From Clostridiales bacterium (GTDB lineage Bacteria > Bacillota_A > Clostridia > Saccharofermentanales > Saccharofermentanaceae), in NCBI GenBank assembly GCA_017537905.1, contig JAFYJX010000024.1, positions 1 through 11,793 of the forward strand: a stretch of DNA of 11,793 bases, read 5' to 3'. Of this stretch, positions 1 through 7,432 are shown one piece after another. How positions within the stretch are numbered: position 1 is the stretch's first letter; each line of letters starts with the position of its first letter. The position numbers and the translations under genes are program-made. The notes beneath the pieces were generated by a model, which made no database searches, was not told the DNA's origin, and saw nothing but the letters and a program-made list of their open reading frames with translations.

Positions 1-1046
1 ATCCTGTCGGAACACCTTGCACAGGCAAGATGATCGCAGCTTTGAGAAGACTCGGCTTCGAGAGAGTTTATGACGTAAACTTCGGTGCTGACCTTACAAT
101 CATGGAAGAGGGCACAGAGCTCCTCGGCCGTCTCACAAATGGCGGCGTTCTTCCTATGATCACATCCTGCTCACCGGGATGGATCAACTACGCTGAGTAC
201 AACTACGGCGATCTTCTCCCTCACCTTTCTTCCTGCAAGTCTCCTCACGAGATGCAGGGTGCCATCATCAAGTCTTACTGGGCACAGGAAAAGGGCATCG
301 ATCCTAAGGATATCTTCGTTGTATCCATCATGCCTTGCGTTGCTAAGAAGTTCGAAAAGGAAAGAGAGCAGCTCAAGACTAACGGTCTTGCTGACGTTGA
401 CGCAGTTCTCACAACACGTGAGCTCGCAAGAATGATCCGCCGTGCAGGCATCATGTTCAACCGTCTCCCTGATGAGGAGTGGGATCAGGATATCATGGGC
501 GATTACACAGGCGCAGCTGTTATCTTCGGTGTAACAGGCGGCGTTATGGAAGCAGCCCTCAGAACTGTTTACTACAAGCTCACAGGCAAGGAGTGCGAGC
601 CTATCGAGATCAAGGCTGTTCGTGGCCACGATGCAGGTATCCGTGAGGCTTCTATCGACATCAACGGCACAACAGTTAACGTTGCTATCGCTTCCGGCAT
701 GAAGAGCGCTAAGGTTCTTCTTGACGAGATCCGCGAAGGCAAGTCAAAGTATCAGTTCATCGAGATCATGGGATGCCCCGGCGGTTGTATCAACGGCGGC
801 GGCCAGCCTTATGTACGTCCTTGCTTCATGCCTAATGAGGCAGACGATATCCTCGACACATACAAGGAGAAGAGAGCTCAGGCACTCTATTCCGAAGATG
901 AGCGTCAGGTACTCCGTCAGTCACATAAGAACCCTCAGATCGTTGAACTCTACGAGAAGTATCTTGGCGAGCCTAACTCACACAAGGCTCACGAGCTCCT
1001 GCACACAACATATGCTGCAAGAGAAGGCTTCAATGACGTAAAGTAA
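1..1046 (+). CDS. [FeFe]-hydrogenase catalytic subunit, C-terminal part (5' truncated by window edge)
   Basis: Frame 3 is open from the window edge to a TAA at 1044-1046, so the N-terminus and any FeS-cluster domains lie upstream. The visible 347 residues are the H-cluster domain of an [FeFe]-hydrogenase, which makes or oxidises H2 in the cytoplasm, usually with ferredoxin and/or NADH as partner. Three signature loops are visible: L1 reads TSCSPGW (162-182), L2 reads MPCVAKKFE (330-356), and L3 reads EIMGCPGGCINGGGQP (765-812) with its two cysteines at 774-776 and 786-788. The segment ADLTIMEEGTELLGRL before L1 and the end YLGEPNSHKAHELLH are also typical. In L1 the second cysteine of the usual TSCCPxW is serine. 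The C-terminal length is normal. Codon use is strongly biased (AAG, ATC, CTC, GTT), as in highly expressed genes. Whether this is a monomeric or an HydABC-type bifurcating enzyme cannot be told without the 5' part. Confidence 0.95.
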   Translation, partial: PVGTPCTGKMIAALRRLGFERVYDVNFGADLTIMEEGTELLGRLTNGGVLPMITSCSPGWINYAEYNYGDLLPHLSSCKSPHEMQGAIIKSYWAQEKGIDPKDIFVVSIMPCVAKKFEKEREQLKTNGLADVDAVLTTRELARMIRRAGIMFNRLPDEEWDQDIMGDYTGAAVIFGVTGGVMEAALRTVYYKLTGKECEPIEIKAVRGHDAGIREASIDINGTTVNVAIASGMKSAKVLLDEIREGKSKYQFIEIMGCPGGCINGGGQPYVRPCFMPNEADDILDTYKEKRAQALYSEDERQVLRQSHKNPQIVELYEKYLGEPNSHKAHELLHTTYAAREGFNDVK

Positions 1047-1070
1047 TCTAGTCTGAAACAAAGCATTAAC

Positions 1071-1108
1071 AAGAGGCTGTCTTATACAAGGCAGCCTCTT
1101 TTATTTTT
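1071..1108 (+). terminator. Intrinsic terminator of the hydrogenase gene
   Basis: A 13-bp stem (arms 1071-1083 and 1088-1100, one T-G wobble) closes a four-base loop ATAC and runs into a T-rich tract, TTTTATTTTT. It lies 24 bases after the hydrogenase stop codon. Stem length, tight loop and T-tract make this a textbook Rho-independent terminator, so the downstream gene should need its own promoter. Confidence 0.93.
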
Positions 1109-1112
1109 CGCG

Positions 1113-1135
1113 AAATGCTTAAAATCCAGGCATTT
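1113..1135 (+). other. Small inverted repeat in the intergenic region
   Basis: AAATGC (1113-1118) and GCATTT (1130-1135) form a 6-bp inverted repeat around an 11-base AT-rich spacer, just after the terminator. No T-tract follows, so it is not a second terminator. It may be chance in AT-rich DNA. The rest of 1109-1246 holds the candidate operator and promoter listed separately. Confidence 0.25.
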
Positions 1136-1182
1136 ACAATTGTTAAAGAGCCAAAATAGTTTGTTCTTTAATTGTTCATTCT

Positions 1183-1206
1183 ATTTGATATTTAATGAAA
1201 TCAAAT
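1183..1206. promoter_or_regulatory. Perfect 7-bp inverted repeat, candidate operator of the GGDEF gene
   Basis: ATTTGAT (1183-1189) and ATCAAAT (1200-1206) are exact reverse complements separated by 10 bases. The repeat ends 5 bases before the -10 box at 1212-1217, so it covers the place where a -35 box would lie. A dimeric regulator bound here would block or replace -35 recognition. No regulator gene of obvious fit lies in the window. Confidence 0.4.
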
Positions 1207-1211
1207 GAGTA

Positions 1212-1217
1212 TATAAT
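1212..1217 (+). promoter_or_regulatory. Promoter -10 box for the sensor diguanylate cyclase
   Basis: TATAAT is a perfect sigma-A -10 hexamer 29 bases before the start codon. The only -35-like hexamer, TTGATA (1185-1190), lies 21 bases upstream, too far for ideal spacing, and falls inside the inverted repeat. This suggests a weak or activator-dependent promoter. A Shine-Dalgarno-like AGGTGGG (1229-1235) follows, 11 bases before ATG 1247. Confidence 0.5.
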
Positions 1218-1246
1218 ACCAGATATACAGGTGGGACTTTCGAGAT

Positions 1247-3181
1247 ATGACGGCGGATATGAAGCACAGGATAGCCATATTTTCTAATGGTTACAACGGC
1301 AGTATTACTCTCAAGGCAATTGAGGGTATTAAACGCTATGCCGCGGTCAAGGATTTCGATACGCACTTCTATATCGGCTTTGCGGCAAGTAACGAGAAGC
1401 CGACATTCAACGTAGGCCAGTTCAATATCTATCAGCTCGCAAAGCTCGAAGAATACGACGGTCTCATCGTTTTCTCAGGAATCCTCAATAACCCCGAACT
1501 CGCGGAAAAATGCTGCAATGCGGCAAAGGAAAAGGGTCTGCCGGTCGTAAGCATCGGTATGCCTTTTGACGGTATTCCCAACGTCGACATCAACAATGAA
1601 GACGGCATGAGGGACTTGGTAGAGCACCTGATCACGGTTCACAACGTAAAGAGGATCGTTTATATCGGCGGTACCAAAGACCATGTTGATACGATCGAAA
1701 GATATAACGTCGTCTGCGAAGTAATGCAGAAGTACGGACTTAAGCTGGAAGACAAGGACGTCTATTACGGCAACTGGGTAAACGAGACTGCAATAGACAT
1801 CACTAGACGCCTCGCAAAGGCTCCTGAGGGCCTTCCTGACGCGATCATATGCGCAAATGACATCATGGCCCTGGCGGTAAGCTGCGAGCTCAGAGACTTA
1901 GGCTACGACCTTCCTAAGGACGTTATAGTCACAGGTTTCGATAACATCGGCGAGGGCAGGGTCTCATATCCTGCCATGACTACGGTTGACCAGGATTATG
2001 TAACGGTAGGCTACAACGCCTGCAGGATCCTCTACGATAAGATAGAGGGGATTACCAATGATACGATCACATCCGTGGCATCGAAGCTCGTAGTGGGCGA
2101 GAGCTGCGGCTGTAACTGCGAGGCAAACAGCCCTTACGATATCGGCAGAAGAAATTACTGCAGGAATATCCATGCAAAGAGCAAGCAGGCAGACTTCTTC
2201 AACAGGTTCATGCGTACCGAGCGTACCAGGATCTTAGAGTCAAAAGATTACGAAGACATGAAAAAGACCTTAAGAGCTTTCTACGCCGACAACCACGAAT
2301 ATACCGGTGAAGACTATTACATCATGCTCAACAAGGATTACTACGATGAACTGGCTTCACCCGACGAGGAAGTCTTAAAAGACTGTTATGCCAAGGATTT
2401 TGATATCGCTGTAGCGCTCTCGGGCGGAAAGATCACCGAAGAAGGAATAGACAAGAGGCTTAAGATCCCCGGATTTATCAAGAACGAGGGCGAGCAGCAC
2501 ATTTACTTCTTCTATCCTCTGCATAACGAACAGTATAACTACGGATATGTAGTATTCAGAGACGGAACCTACATCATCGATGAAGCTTTCCGTATTTACG
2601 AATATCTCGAAAAGCTCGAGCACTCCTTCATGGAACTCCGTATCAACATGCGCCTGGAAATGGTCAACAAAGAACTCCGTTTCCTCTACGACAAGGATCC
2701 TATGACTGGCCTTTACAACAGATTCTGCTTTGTAAGCCATGCGGTTCCGATCGTTGAAGAGAGCAAAGAGAACGGCAATCAGGCTATGATCATGTTTGCC
2801 GATATCAATCACATGAAGAAGATCAACGACCGCTACGGCCATGTTTTCGGCGACAGGGCGATCAATATCGTGGCAGATGCCATCAAGAAATGCATCGGTG
2901 ATGACAACGCTATAGGAATCCGTTACGGTGGTGACGAATTCCTGGTTATTGCTGCGAATGCGACCAAGGAATATGCCGAGAAGTTCGAGCATGACATGGT
3001 GGCCTTTATCGACAGGGAGAACAATCTGGGAATTAATCCTTTCAAGTTCTCCATAAGCGTGGGCTACGTTCTTACAGATCCCGCATCATCAAAGTCAGTC
3101 AACGACTATGTCGAAGAAGCTGACGTAATGATGTACGAGATCAAGAACGAGTATCACAAGACCCATCCGGGACTTATTTAA
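1247..3181 (+). CDS. Soluble diguanylate cyclase with LacI/periplasmic-binding-protein-like sensor, GAF-like middle and GGDEF domain
   Basis: The 644-residue protein should make c-di-GMP from two GTP in the cytoplasm. Residues 1-285 resemble the sugar-binding domain of LacI-type regulators (IAIFSNGY start; PDAIICANDIMALAV; DVIVTGFDN; YPAMTTVDQD), but no DNA-binding helix-turn-helix precedes it and there is no signal peptide or membrane helix, so it would sense an intracellular ligand. A Cys cluster, CGCNC (287-291), ends this domain. Residues about 355-440 look GAF-like, and a helical linker (about 445-483) leads to the GGDEF domain: DPMTGLYNR (484-492), metal-site D519 in ADINHMKKIND, and an intact RYGGDEF with GGDEF at 561-565. 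The RxxD inhibitory site expected just before GGDEF is absent (DDNA there), so product inhibition by that route is unlikely. ATG 1247 fits the AGGTGGG site; ATG 1259 (residue 5) is an alternative. The stop overlaps that of the convergent membrane-protein gene. The domain calls are firm; the ligand is unknown. Confidence 0.88.
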   Translation: MTADMKHRIAIFSNGYNGSITLKAIEGIKRYAAVKDFDTHFYIGFAASNEKPTFNVGQFNIYQLAKLEEYDGLIVFSGILNNPELAEKCCNAAKEKGLPVVSIGMPFDGIPNVDINNEDGMRDLVEHLITVHNVKRIVYIGGTKDHVDTIERYNVVCEVMQKYGLKLEDKDVYYGNWVNETAIDITRRLAKAPEGLPDAIICANDIMALAVSCELRDLGYDLPKDVIVTGFDNIGEGRVSYPAMTTVDQDYVTVGYNACRILYDKIEGITNDTITSVASKLVVGESCGCNCEANSPYDIGRRNYCRNIHAKSKQADFFNRFMRTERTRILESKDYEDMKKTLRAFYADNHEYTGEDYYIMLNKDYYDELASPDEEVLKDCYAKDFDIAVALSGGKITEEGIDKRLKIPGFIKNEGEQHIYFFYPLHNEQYNYGYVVFRDGTYIIDEAFRIYEYLEKLEHSFMELRINMRLEMVNKELRFLYDKDPMTGLYNRFCFVSHAVPIVEESKENGNQAMIMFADINHMKKINDRYGHVFGDRAINIVADAIKKCIGDDNAIGIRYGGDEFLVIAANATKEYAEKFEHDMVAFIDRENNLGINPFKFSISVGYVLTDPASSKSVNDYVEEADVMMYEIKNEYHKTHPGLI

Positions 3182-6100
3182 AAGATCTTATAGATCGTTG
3201 TATTCTCCTCTGCGAAGTAAGCAACCTGTTTGAGGTTCTTTTCGACGAACTCTGTATTGAGCTCGACACCTGTATCGAGGTCCAGATCAAAGAAATCCTG
3301 ATCGATGATAAGGTACTTGATATTTCTCTCTTTGCAGTATCTGGTGAACTCATTTACATCATTGCCGCATCCTGAGATGAGCCACTGGTAGATGGTATCT
3401 CTCGTATATGTGTCATGTCCTGCGGACCATGCGTAGTAAGGCCAGCCGTAGTACATGGGACGTCCTGCGAGGATGAAACGGTTCATGGACCATGTGTAGG
3501 GCGTAAGGAATACGTCAGAAGGCTCAGTATTATCAACGATCCATCTGGTTACAGGTGAATTCATATCCGTTACCAGAGGTCCTCTGTTGATGTTTATATA
3601 TGTAGCCCATTCGCTGACACCCGTGGCCGTAAGAGGAACCATAAGAGCCAGTGCGAGGATGATGCCTGCGAGTTCTAATGCGATCCATGCTGCGAAAGGA
3701 AGACCCTTTTCCTTCTTGGCAGCAACAGGCTCGTGCTTCAATGTCTCAGGCTCTAATTCCTCTTCTTCGTTAGTCTCGGGCGAAGAACCGTCGATTACTG
3801 CATCTGCGGATGCGATAGTGACGTTATCGTCGTCTTCAGGTTCATCCTCACCGAACTGAATGGTTTTAAGAGCGACATTGCCGGGGCGCATTGCTACGTG
3901 AGCAGGCTCGGGTGCAGATTCCTTCAAAGCTTCATCAGTATCGTCTTCGTCAGAGACGTCATCTTCTTCAGATTCTTCTTCGTCTGACTTGCCGTCTGAT
4001 TCAGGCTTTTCTTCTTCTTTATCCTTTATCTCTTTGCCGAAGAGGGCAGCAAGAGCAGCAACACCGGCCTTGGCTTCGCTGTCATCCTTCTTCTCTTCTT
4101 CTGATTCTTCCTTAGCTTCTTCAGTATCAGCTTCGGAGGATTCATCTTCGGATTTTTCTTCAGTATCTTCAGTTTTTTCCTCAGATTCTTCGTTTGAATC
4201 TTCTTCAGTTTCTTCTTCGTCTTCTTCGGAATCCTTATTATCGTCGCCGAAAAGGAGTTCTTCAGGAACGGGCTCTTCCTTGATCTCTTCGTCCTTCTTG
4301 GCGGGAGTATCGTCAGAATCACCGCTCAATGAAGTAACGTCTGCATCAACGCCTGTGTGGGCGTCCATAGCCTCGATATCGAGAGCCTCTTCTTCCTTTT
4401 CTTCAACAGGCTCGCCGAAAGCGCTGGTATCAGGGAGAACGGGAGTTCTGACGCCTGTATTCGAATCAGCAGCAACTATAGCGATATCGCCGTCGATGGC
4501 ATTGCCGTCGATGATATCGTCTGCTTCAACAGAATATGTGGGCTCTTCAGCTTCGGTCTTCCTTCTCTTGATAGGGATATAAAGAAGATTAGCAACAAGT
4601 GCTGCAACAAATGCATCAACAAGGATAAGCGATACCTGGATGAACTTGTGGTTCGCGAGCATTTCCAATGTAACCTGGAAAAGGAACGCGAAGATCATCG
4701 GGTTAAGTACGCAGAGGAACAGCAGGAAGCGGTGAACAGGCTTCTTGTGTACCAGGTCGGAAACGAGAGTTACGAGTGCGAAAACGGCTGCAAGGATAAG
4801 CGTTAATCCCGTAACGATAAAAAGATAACGTGCGAGACCAAAGAGCGTAACGTTGCTGCCGAGAATGAATCCGGGCTTAAACACGAACGATACGACGTTC
4901 TGATATCCGCCGGAGAATACCATTGTCTGGATAAATGATGAGACAACGGCACAAACAGCTACTGCCAGATAAAGGAGTCTGCTCTCGGAAATAAGCGCCA
5001 TTCCGAAGAGGATAAGGAGAAGCGCGATGAGGCAGGATCCGTGGAAATAAGGCATTACGATAACGAGAACGCATGCCAGGAACGTAAGGGACAGAGGATA
5101 GAGAGGGTCCTCTTCTCTGGTGAGCCATGCTGTTTTCGAGAATGCGAAAGCCTTAATGCCTTCACCGAAGTCTTCGGCACGGGAAATGGAGATGCCGAGT
5201 CTTCTTAAGAAAGGCAGGAATAAGATTACCATGATGATGATGACGGCAATGCCGAGCATCAGGTGACGCTGGTTGGGATATACGTTGATGGCCCAGATGC
5301 CCCAGTCGTCGTAATCGGTTACCTTATACCACATGCCGTAGTTCAGGATCTCGTTTACTGCCTGTGAAACGGAATACCCCTGGCTTGTTAATTCATTTAA
5401 GTGTACGAAAGCATTAAGAGAGCTTCTGAAGAATACCAGGACAGGTGCAACTGCAAATGCTGCTCTTCTGGAGCTTAAGAGTACTGCGAGAAGTCCCAGA
5501 AGGACGAGTGCGCATACCATCGTGATTATTGAAGGGAAGTTAAGTGCATAATCGATCGGGAGTCCCAGATATTCGAGCATACCTCCGAGGAAATAGAAGA
5601 AGAAGTGATACTTGATTCCGTCTCCGGAGAAATGCATGTACTGGGTAGGGAAGTTAAAGCCCTTGCCGAAAGAAGAGACCATGGCCGTATGAGGCGAGAG
5701 GTCTGAGAATGTGGAAGCGCCGTTGAGGAGCGAAGTGCCGTTTACCCTGTATGTATAGAACATAAGGAATGTTGCCATGATGGTAACGATCAGGATGACA
5801 ACACCATAGAAAACCGTATCAACGGTGTTGTGCTGGTAGTCTTCGATCATGGTGGCACCGGCAGCCTTAAGCTCTTCACGCTTAACTCTTCTGCGGTTGA
5901 TGAGAATGAGGCATGTCAGGATCATCCAGATGAAGAATGCGAAAGTAATGAGAATGCCGAGCTTCATGCAAAGATCGCCGCTGTTCATTACATATGAGAG
6001 TCCGAGGATTACGAAATAATTGAAGAACGGGACGCACATGAGACCCGTAACTATTCCTGCCGGAACAGTAAATAACGTATTCGGAATATGAGTAATAGCC

Positions 6101-6210
6101 TTCGCTGAAGGACTGCATGCGACGTAAAGTCTACGGACATCCGGTACACAAAGGCCTACGAAGCAAATACCGAATGCAGCACATAATACTAAATATAAAA
6201 TAGCGAGCAT
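3178..6210 (-). CDS. Large multi-pass membrane protein, probable GT-C-type glycosyltransferase with an acidic cytoplasmic insertion
   Basis: The 1010-residue protein has about 12-14 hydrophobic segments in residues 1-546, an acidic low-complexity stretch (550-825), one more helix (about 838-862) and a C-terminal domain of about 148 residues that should face outside. The first large loop, with FSDLSPH (168-174, candidate catalytic D170), NFPTQYMHF and KYHFFFYFLGG, the NVYPNQRH segment (309-316), the PYFHGS segment (387-392), and the C-terminal pattern FLTPYTW...AGRPMYYGW resemble GT-C glycosyltransferases that use lipid-linked sugars; this is family-level pattern recognition, not proof. Such enzymes usually decorate cell-wall polymers, lipids or proteins at the outer face of the membrane. 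A good ribosome site (AAGGGGA, reverse strand, 6217-6223) supports ATG 6210. The gene diverges from ddl and converges on the GGDEF gene. Substrate unknown. Confidence 0.75.
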   Translation of the reverse strand: MLAILYLVLCAAFGICFVGLCVPDVRRLYVACSPSAKAITHIPNTLFTVPAGIVTGLMCVPFFNYFVILGLSYVMNSGDLCMKLGILITFAFFIWMILTCLILINRRRVKREELKAAGATMIEDYQHNTVDTVFYGVVILIVTIMATFLMFYTYRVNGTSLLNGASTFSDLSPHTAMVSSFGKGFNFPTQYMHFSGDGIKYHFFFYFLGGMLEYLGLPIDYALNFPSIITMVCALVLLGLLAVLLSSRRAAFAVAPVLVFFRSSLNAFVHLNELTSQGYSVSQAVNEILNYGMWYKVTDYDDWGIWAINVYPNQRHLMLGIAVIIIMVILFLPFLRRLGISISRAEDFGEGIKAFAFSKTAWLTREEDPLYPLSLTFLACVLVIVMPYFHGSCLIALLLILFGMALISESRLLYLAVAVCAVVSSFIQTMVFSGGYQNVVSFVFKPGFILGSNVTLFGLARYLFIVTGLTLILAAVFALVTLVSDLVHKKPVHRFLLFLCVLNPMIFAFLFQVTLEMLANHKFIQVSLILVDAFVAALVANLLYIPIKRRKTEAEEPTYSVEADDIIDGNAIDGDIAIVAADSNTGVRTPVLPDTSAFGEPVEEKEEEALDIEAMDAHTGVDADVTSLSGDSDDTPAKKDEEIKEEPVPEELLFGDDNKDSEEDEEETEEDSNEESEEKTEDTEEKSEDESSEADTEEAKEESEEEKKDDSEAKAGVAALAALFGKEIKDKEEEKPESDGKSDEEESEEDDVSDEDDTDEALKESAPEPAHVAMRPGNVALKTIQFGEDEPEDDDNVTIASADAVIDGSSPETNEEEELEPETLKHEPVAAKKEKGLPFAAWIALELAGIILALALMVPLTATGVSEWATYININRGPLVTDMNSPVTRWIVDNTEPSDVFLTPYTWSMNRFILAGRPMYYGWPYYAWSAGHDTYTRDTIYQWLISGCGNDVNEFTRYCKERNIKYLIIDQDFFDLDLDTGVELNTEFVEKNLKQVAYFAEENTTIYKIF
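3184..3196 (-). terminator. Weak hairpin at the end of the GT-C gene
   Basis: On the minus strand GATCT-ATA-AGATC forms a 5-bp stem within the last codons, followed directly by TTTT and the stop codon. The stem is short and AT-rich, so termination here is at best partial. It is the only terminator-like structure at this convergent junction. Confidence 0.25.
3736..4563 (-). repeat. Low-complexity acidic (Glu/Asp/Ser/Lys) coding tract inside the GT-C gene
   Basis: This stretch encodes residues 550-825, dominated by Glu, Asp, Ser and Thr, with the densest part at about 3918-4260 where GAA/GAG/GAT/TCT codons make a purine-rich coding strand. It is in frame and flanked by normal membrane segments, so it is an insertion in the protein and not an assembly break. 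One short hydrophobic island, AGVAALAALFGKEI, sits in the middle. The region is predicted to be disordered and cytoplasmic. Confidence 0.8.
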
Positions 6211-6242
6211 AGAAATCCCCTTATTTTAAATATCTAACTAAT

Positions 6243-6251
6243 ATTATCACA
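6243..6251 (-). promoter_or_regulatory. Candidate extended -10 promoter of the GT-C gene
   Basis: Read on the minus strand, TGTGATAAT matches an extended -10 element (TG-N-GATAAT) about 33 bases before the GT-C start codon. No good -35 box is visible at the usual distance, which an extended -10 can tolerate. The whole 6211-6354 spacer serves both divergent genes. Confidence 0.35.
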
Positions 6252-6315
6252 ACTTAGCTTTTTACAAACATGTGGCAATTTATGAGTATCAATGAAGACC
6301 CCGCTCGAAAAAGAG

Positions 6316-6321
6316 TATAAT
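6316..6321 (+). promoter_or_regulatory. Promoter -10 box of ddl
   Basis: A perfect TATAAT lies 33 bases before the chosen ddl start. The hexamer at -35 distance (around 6292-6298, ATGAAGA) is poor. The box lies between the upstream ATG 6292 and ATG 6355, so a transcript from it could not include the earlier ATG. This supports the later start. Confidence 0.5.
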
Positions 6322-6340
6322 CTGTCTATCTTTTGCAATA

Positions 6341-6348
6341 AAAGGGGA
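6341..6348 (+). promoter_or_regulatory. Ribosome binding site that decides the ddl start
   Basis: AAAGGGGA lies 6 bases before ATG 6355. The in-frame ATG at 6292 has no such site and would add 21 residues that do not belong to the Ddl family. Confidence 0.75.
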
Positions 6349-6354
6349 ATTTGC

Positions 6355-7386
6355 ATGAAAATTACTGTTCTTGGCGGCGGACTGTCGCCGGAAAGAGATG
6401 TATCACTCAAGTCGGCAAGCCTTATTGCCAATGCTCTGCTCTCAAAGGGACACGAAGTCGCGCTGGTCGATCTCTACGACGGAATCGAGACAAACTATCC
6501 TTGTGAGTATTACTTCAGACGCGGTACGGTAAATCCGTTTTCGTACACGATTCCTGAAACAGAACCTGATCTCGACGAGATCATCAGACAGCACGGCGGA
6601 AGAAAGAGCTGGGTAGGCCCCAGAGTAATCGAGATGTGCAAATTTGCCGACAAGGTCTTCCTCGGCCTTCACGGCAGCCACGGCGAGAACGGCCAGGTAC
6701 AGGCGCTCCTCGATGCTTTCGATATCGGATACACAGGCTGTGATTACTTAGGCTGCGCGATCGCAATGGACAAGGACCTTTCAAAGGCTTTGGCAAGGGC
6801 AGCAGGTTATCTTACGGCTGACTGGATCGTAGATGACCCTGAGAAGCTCACTTTCGAGAGAGTAAACAAAGAACTCGGAATTCCTTGTGTAGTAAAGCCT
6901 ATCGGCAACGGATCTTCATGCGGCGTATCCATCGTTAAATCACAGGAAGAGTTCGAAGCAGCCATAAACTATGCAGCTTCCTACCACCAGAAGATCCTTA
7001 TCGAGAAGTTCATCAAGGCAAGAGAGATCACTATTTCCATCGTTAATCACGAAGCGCTTCCGATCACGGAGATCATTCCCCATGAAGGCTTCTACGACTA
7101 TAAGAACAAGTATCAGGACGGTCTTACTACACACGTATGTCCCGCCCAGATCGATGAGGAAGATTACAAGAAGGGACAGAAGATCGCTCTGAAGATCTTC
7201 GATCTCTTGAGAATGACCCAGTACGGCAGAGTTGACATGATGTACGACGATGTTAAACACGAGTTCTGGTTTATCGAGGCAAATAATCTCCCGGGCATGA
7301 CAAATACTTCGCTTCTCCCTGAAGCGGCAAAGGCAAACGGCATATCTTACGAAGACTTGGTCGAGAGTCTCGTTACAAATTGCTGA
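6355..7386 (+). CDS. ddl: D-alanine--D-alanine ligase
   Basis: The 343-residue cytoplasmic ATP-grasp enzyme joins two D-alanines, using ATP, to make the dipeptide for peptidoglycan precursors. The protein opens with MKITVLGGGLSPERDVSL, the Ddl N-terminal signature (E13 binds the first D-Ala). It then shows LGLHGSHGENGQVQ (104-117), YTGCDYLGCAIAMDK (126-140), VVKPIGNGSSCGV (179-191), the omega loop DYKNKYQDG (248-256) with Y253, RVDMM (292-296), and the metal-binding IEANNLPGMTNTSLLP (307-322; E308, N310). Tyr in KY of the omega loop is the D-Ala-D-Ala form; VanA-type D-lactate ligases carry His there. The HGSHGEN stretch differs slightly from the common HGxxGED. It starts at 6355, not at ATG 6292, and is followed by a terminator. 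Its divergent neighbour is another envelope gene. Confidence 0.93.
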   Translation: MKITVLGGGLSPERDVSLKSASLIANALLSKGHEVALVDLYDGIETNYPCEYYFRRGTVNPFSYTIPETEPDLDEIIRQHGGRKSWVGPRVIEMCKFADKVFLGLHGSHGENGQVQALLDAFDIGYTGCDYLGCAIAMDKDLSKALARAAGYLTADWIVDDPEKLTFERVNKELGIPCVVKPIGNGSSCGVSIVKSQEEFEAAINYAASYHQKILIEKFIKAREITISIVNHEALPITEIIPHEGFYDYKNKYQDGLTTHVCPAQIDEEDYKKGQKIALKIFDLLRMTQYGRVDMMYDDVKHEFWFIEANNLPGMTNTSLLPEAAKANGISYEDLVESLVTNC

Positions 7387-7403
7387 GGAACTTGATTGTT
7401 TTG

Positions 7404-7432
7404 TTGCTACGCGCCCTTAGTTCAGATAGAAT
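7404..7432 (+). promoter_or_regulatory. Candidate promoter of the dCMP deaminase/cellulase operon, inside the ddl terminator
   Basis: TTGCTA (7404-7409) and TAGAAT (7427-7432) are 17 bases apart, the ideal spacing, with 4/6 and 5/6 matches to the sigma-A consensus. The -10 box lies in the terminator loop and 3' arm. Because the terminator separates this operon from ddl, a promoter is needed close by, but the boxes are imperfect. Confidence 0.35.

Noticed and set aside
4026..4322. Lys/Leu-rich 98-residue frame on the minus strand
   Set aside because: It is a shifted reading of the same low-complexity acidic codons inside the larger gene.
3989..4582. Open frame encoding a Ser-rich 197-residue protein on the plus strand
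   Set aside because: It is the reverse complement of the acidic tract of the GT-C gene (Glu/Asp codons read as Ser/Phe), with no ribosome site or promoter.
6292..6354. Upstream in-frame ATG that would extend Ddl by 21 residues
   Set aside because: No ribosome site; it lies upstream of the TATAAT box; the Ddl signature starts exactly at ATG 6355 behind AAAGGGGA.
6355..7386. VanA-type D-Ala-D-lactate ligase (glycopeptide resistance)
   Set aside because: The omega-loop KY motif with Tyr is the D-Ala-D-Ala form, and no vanH, vanX or van regulator genes are nearby.
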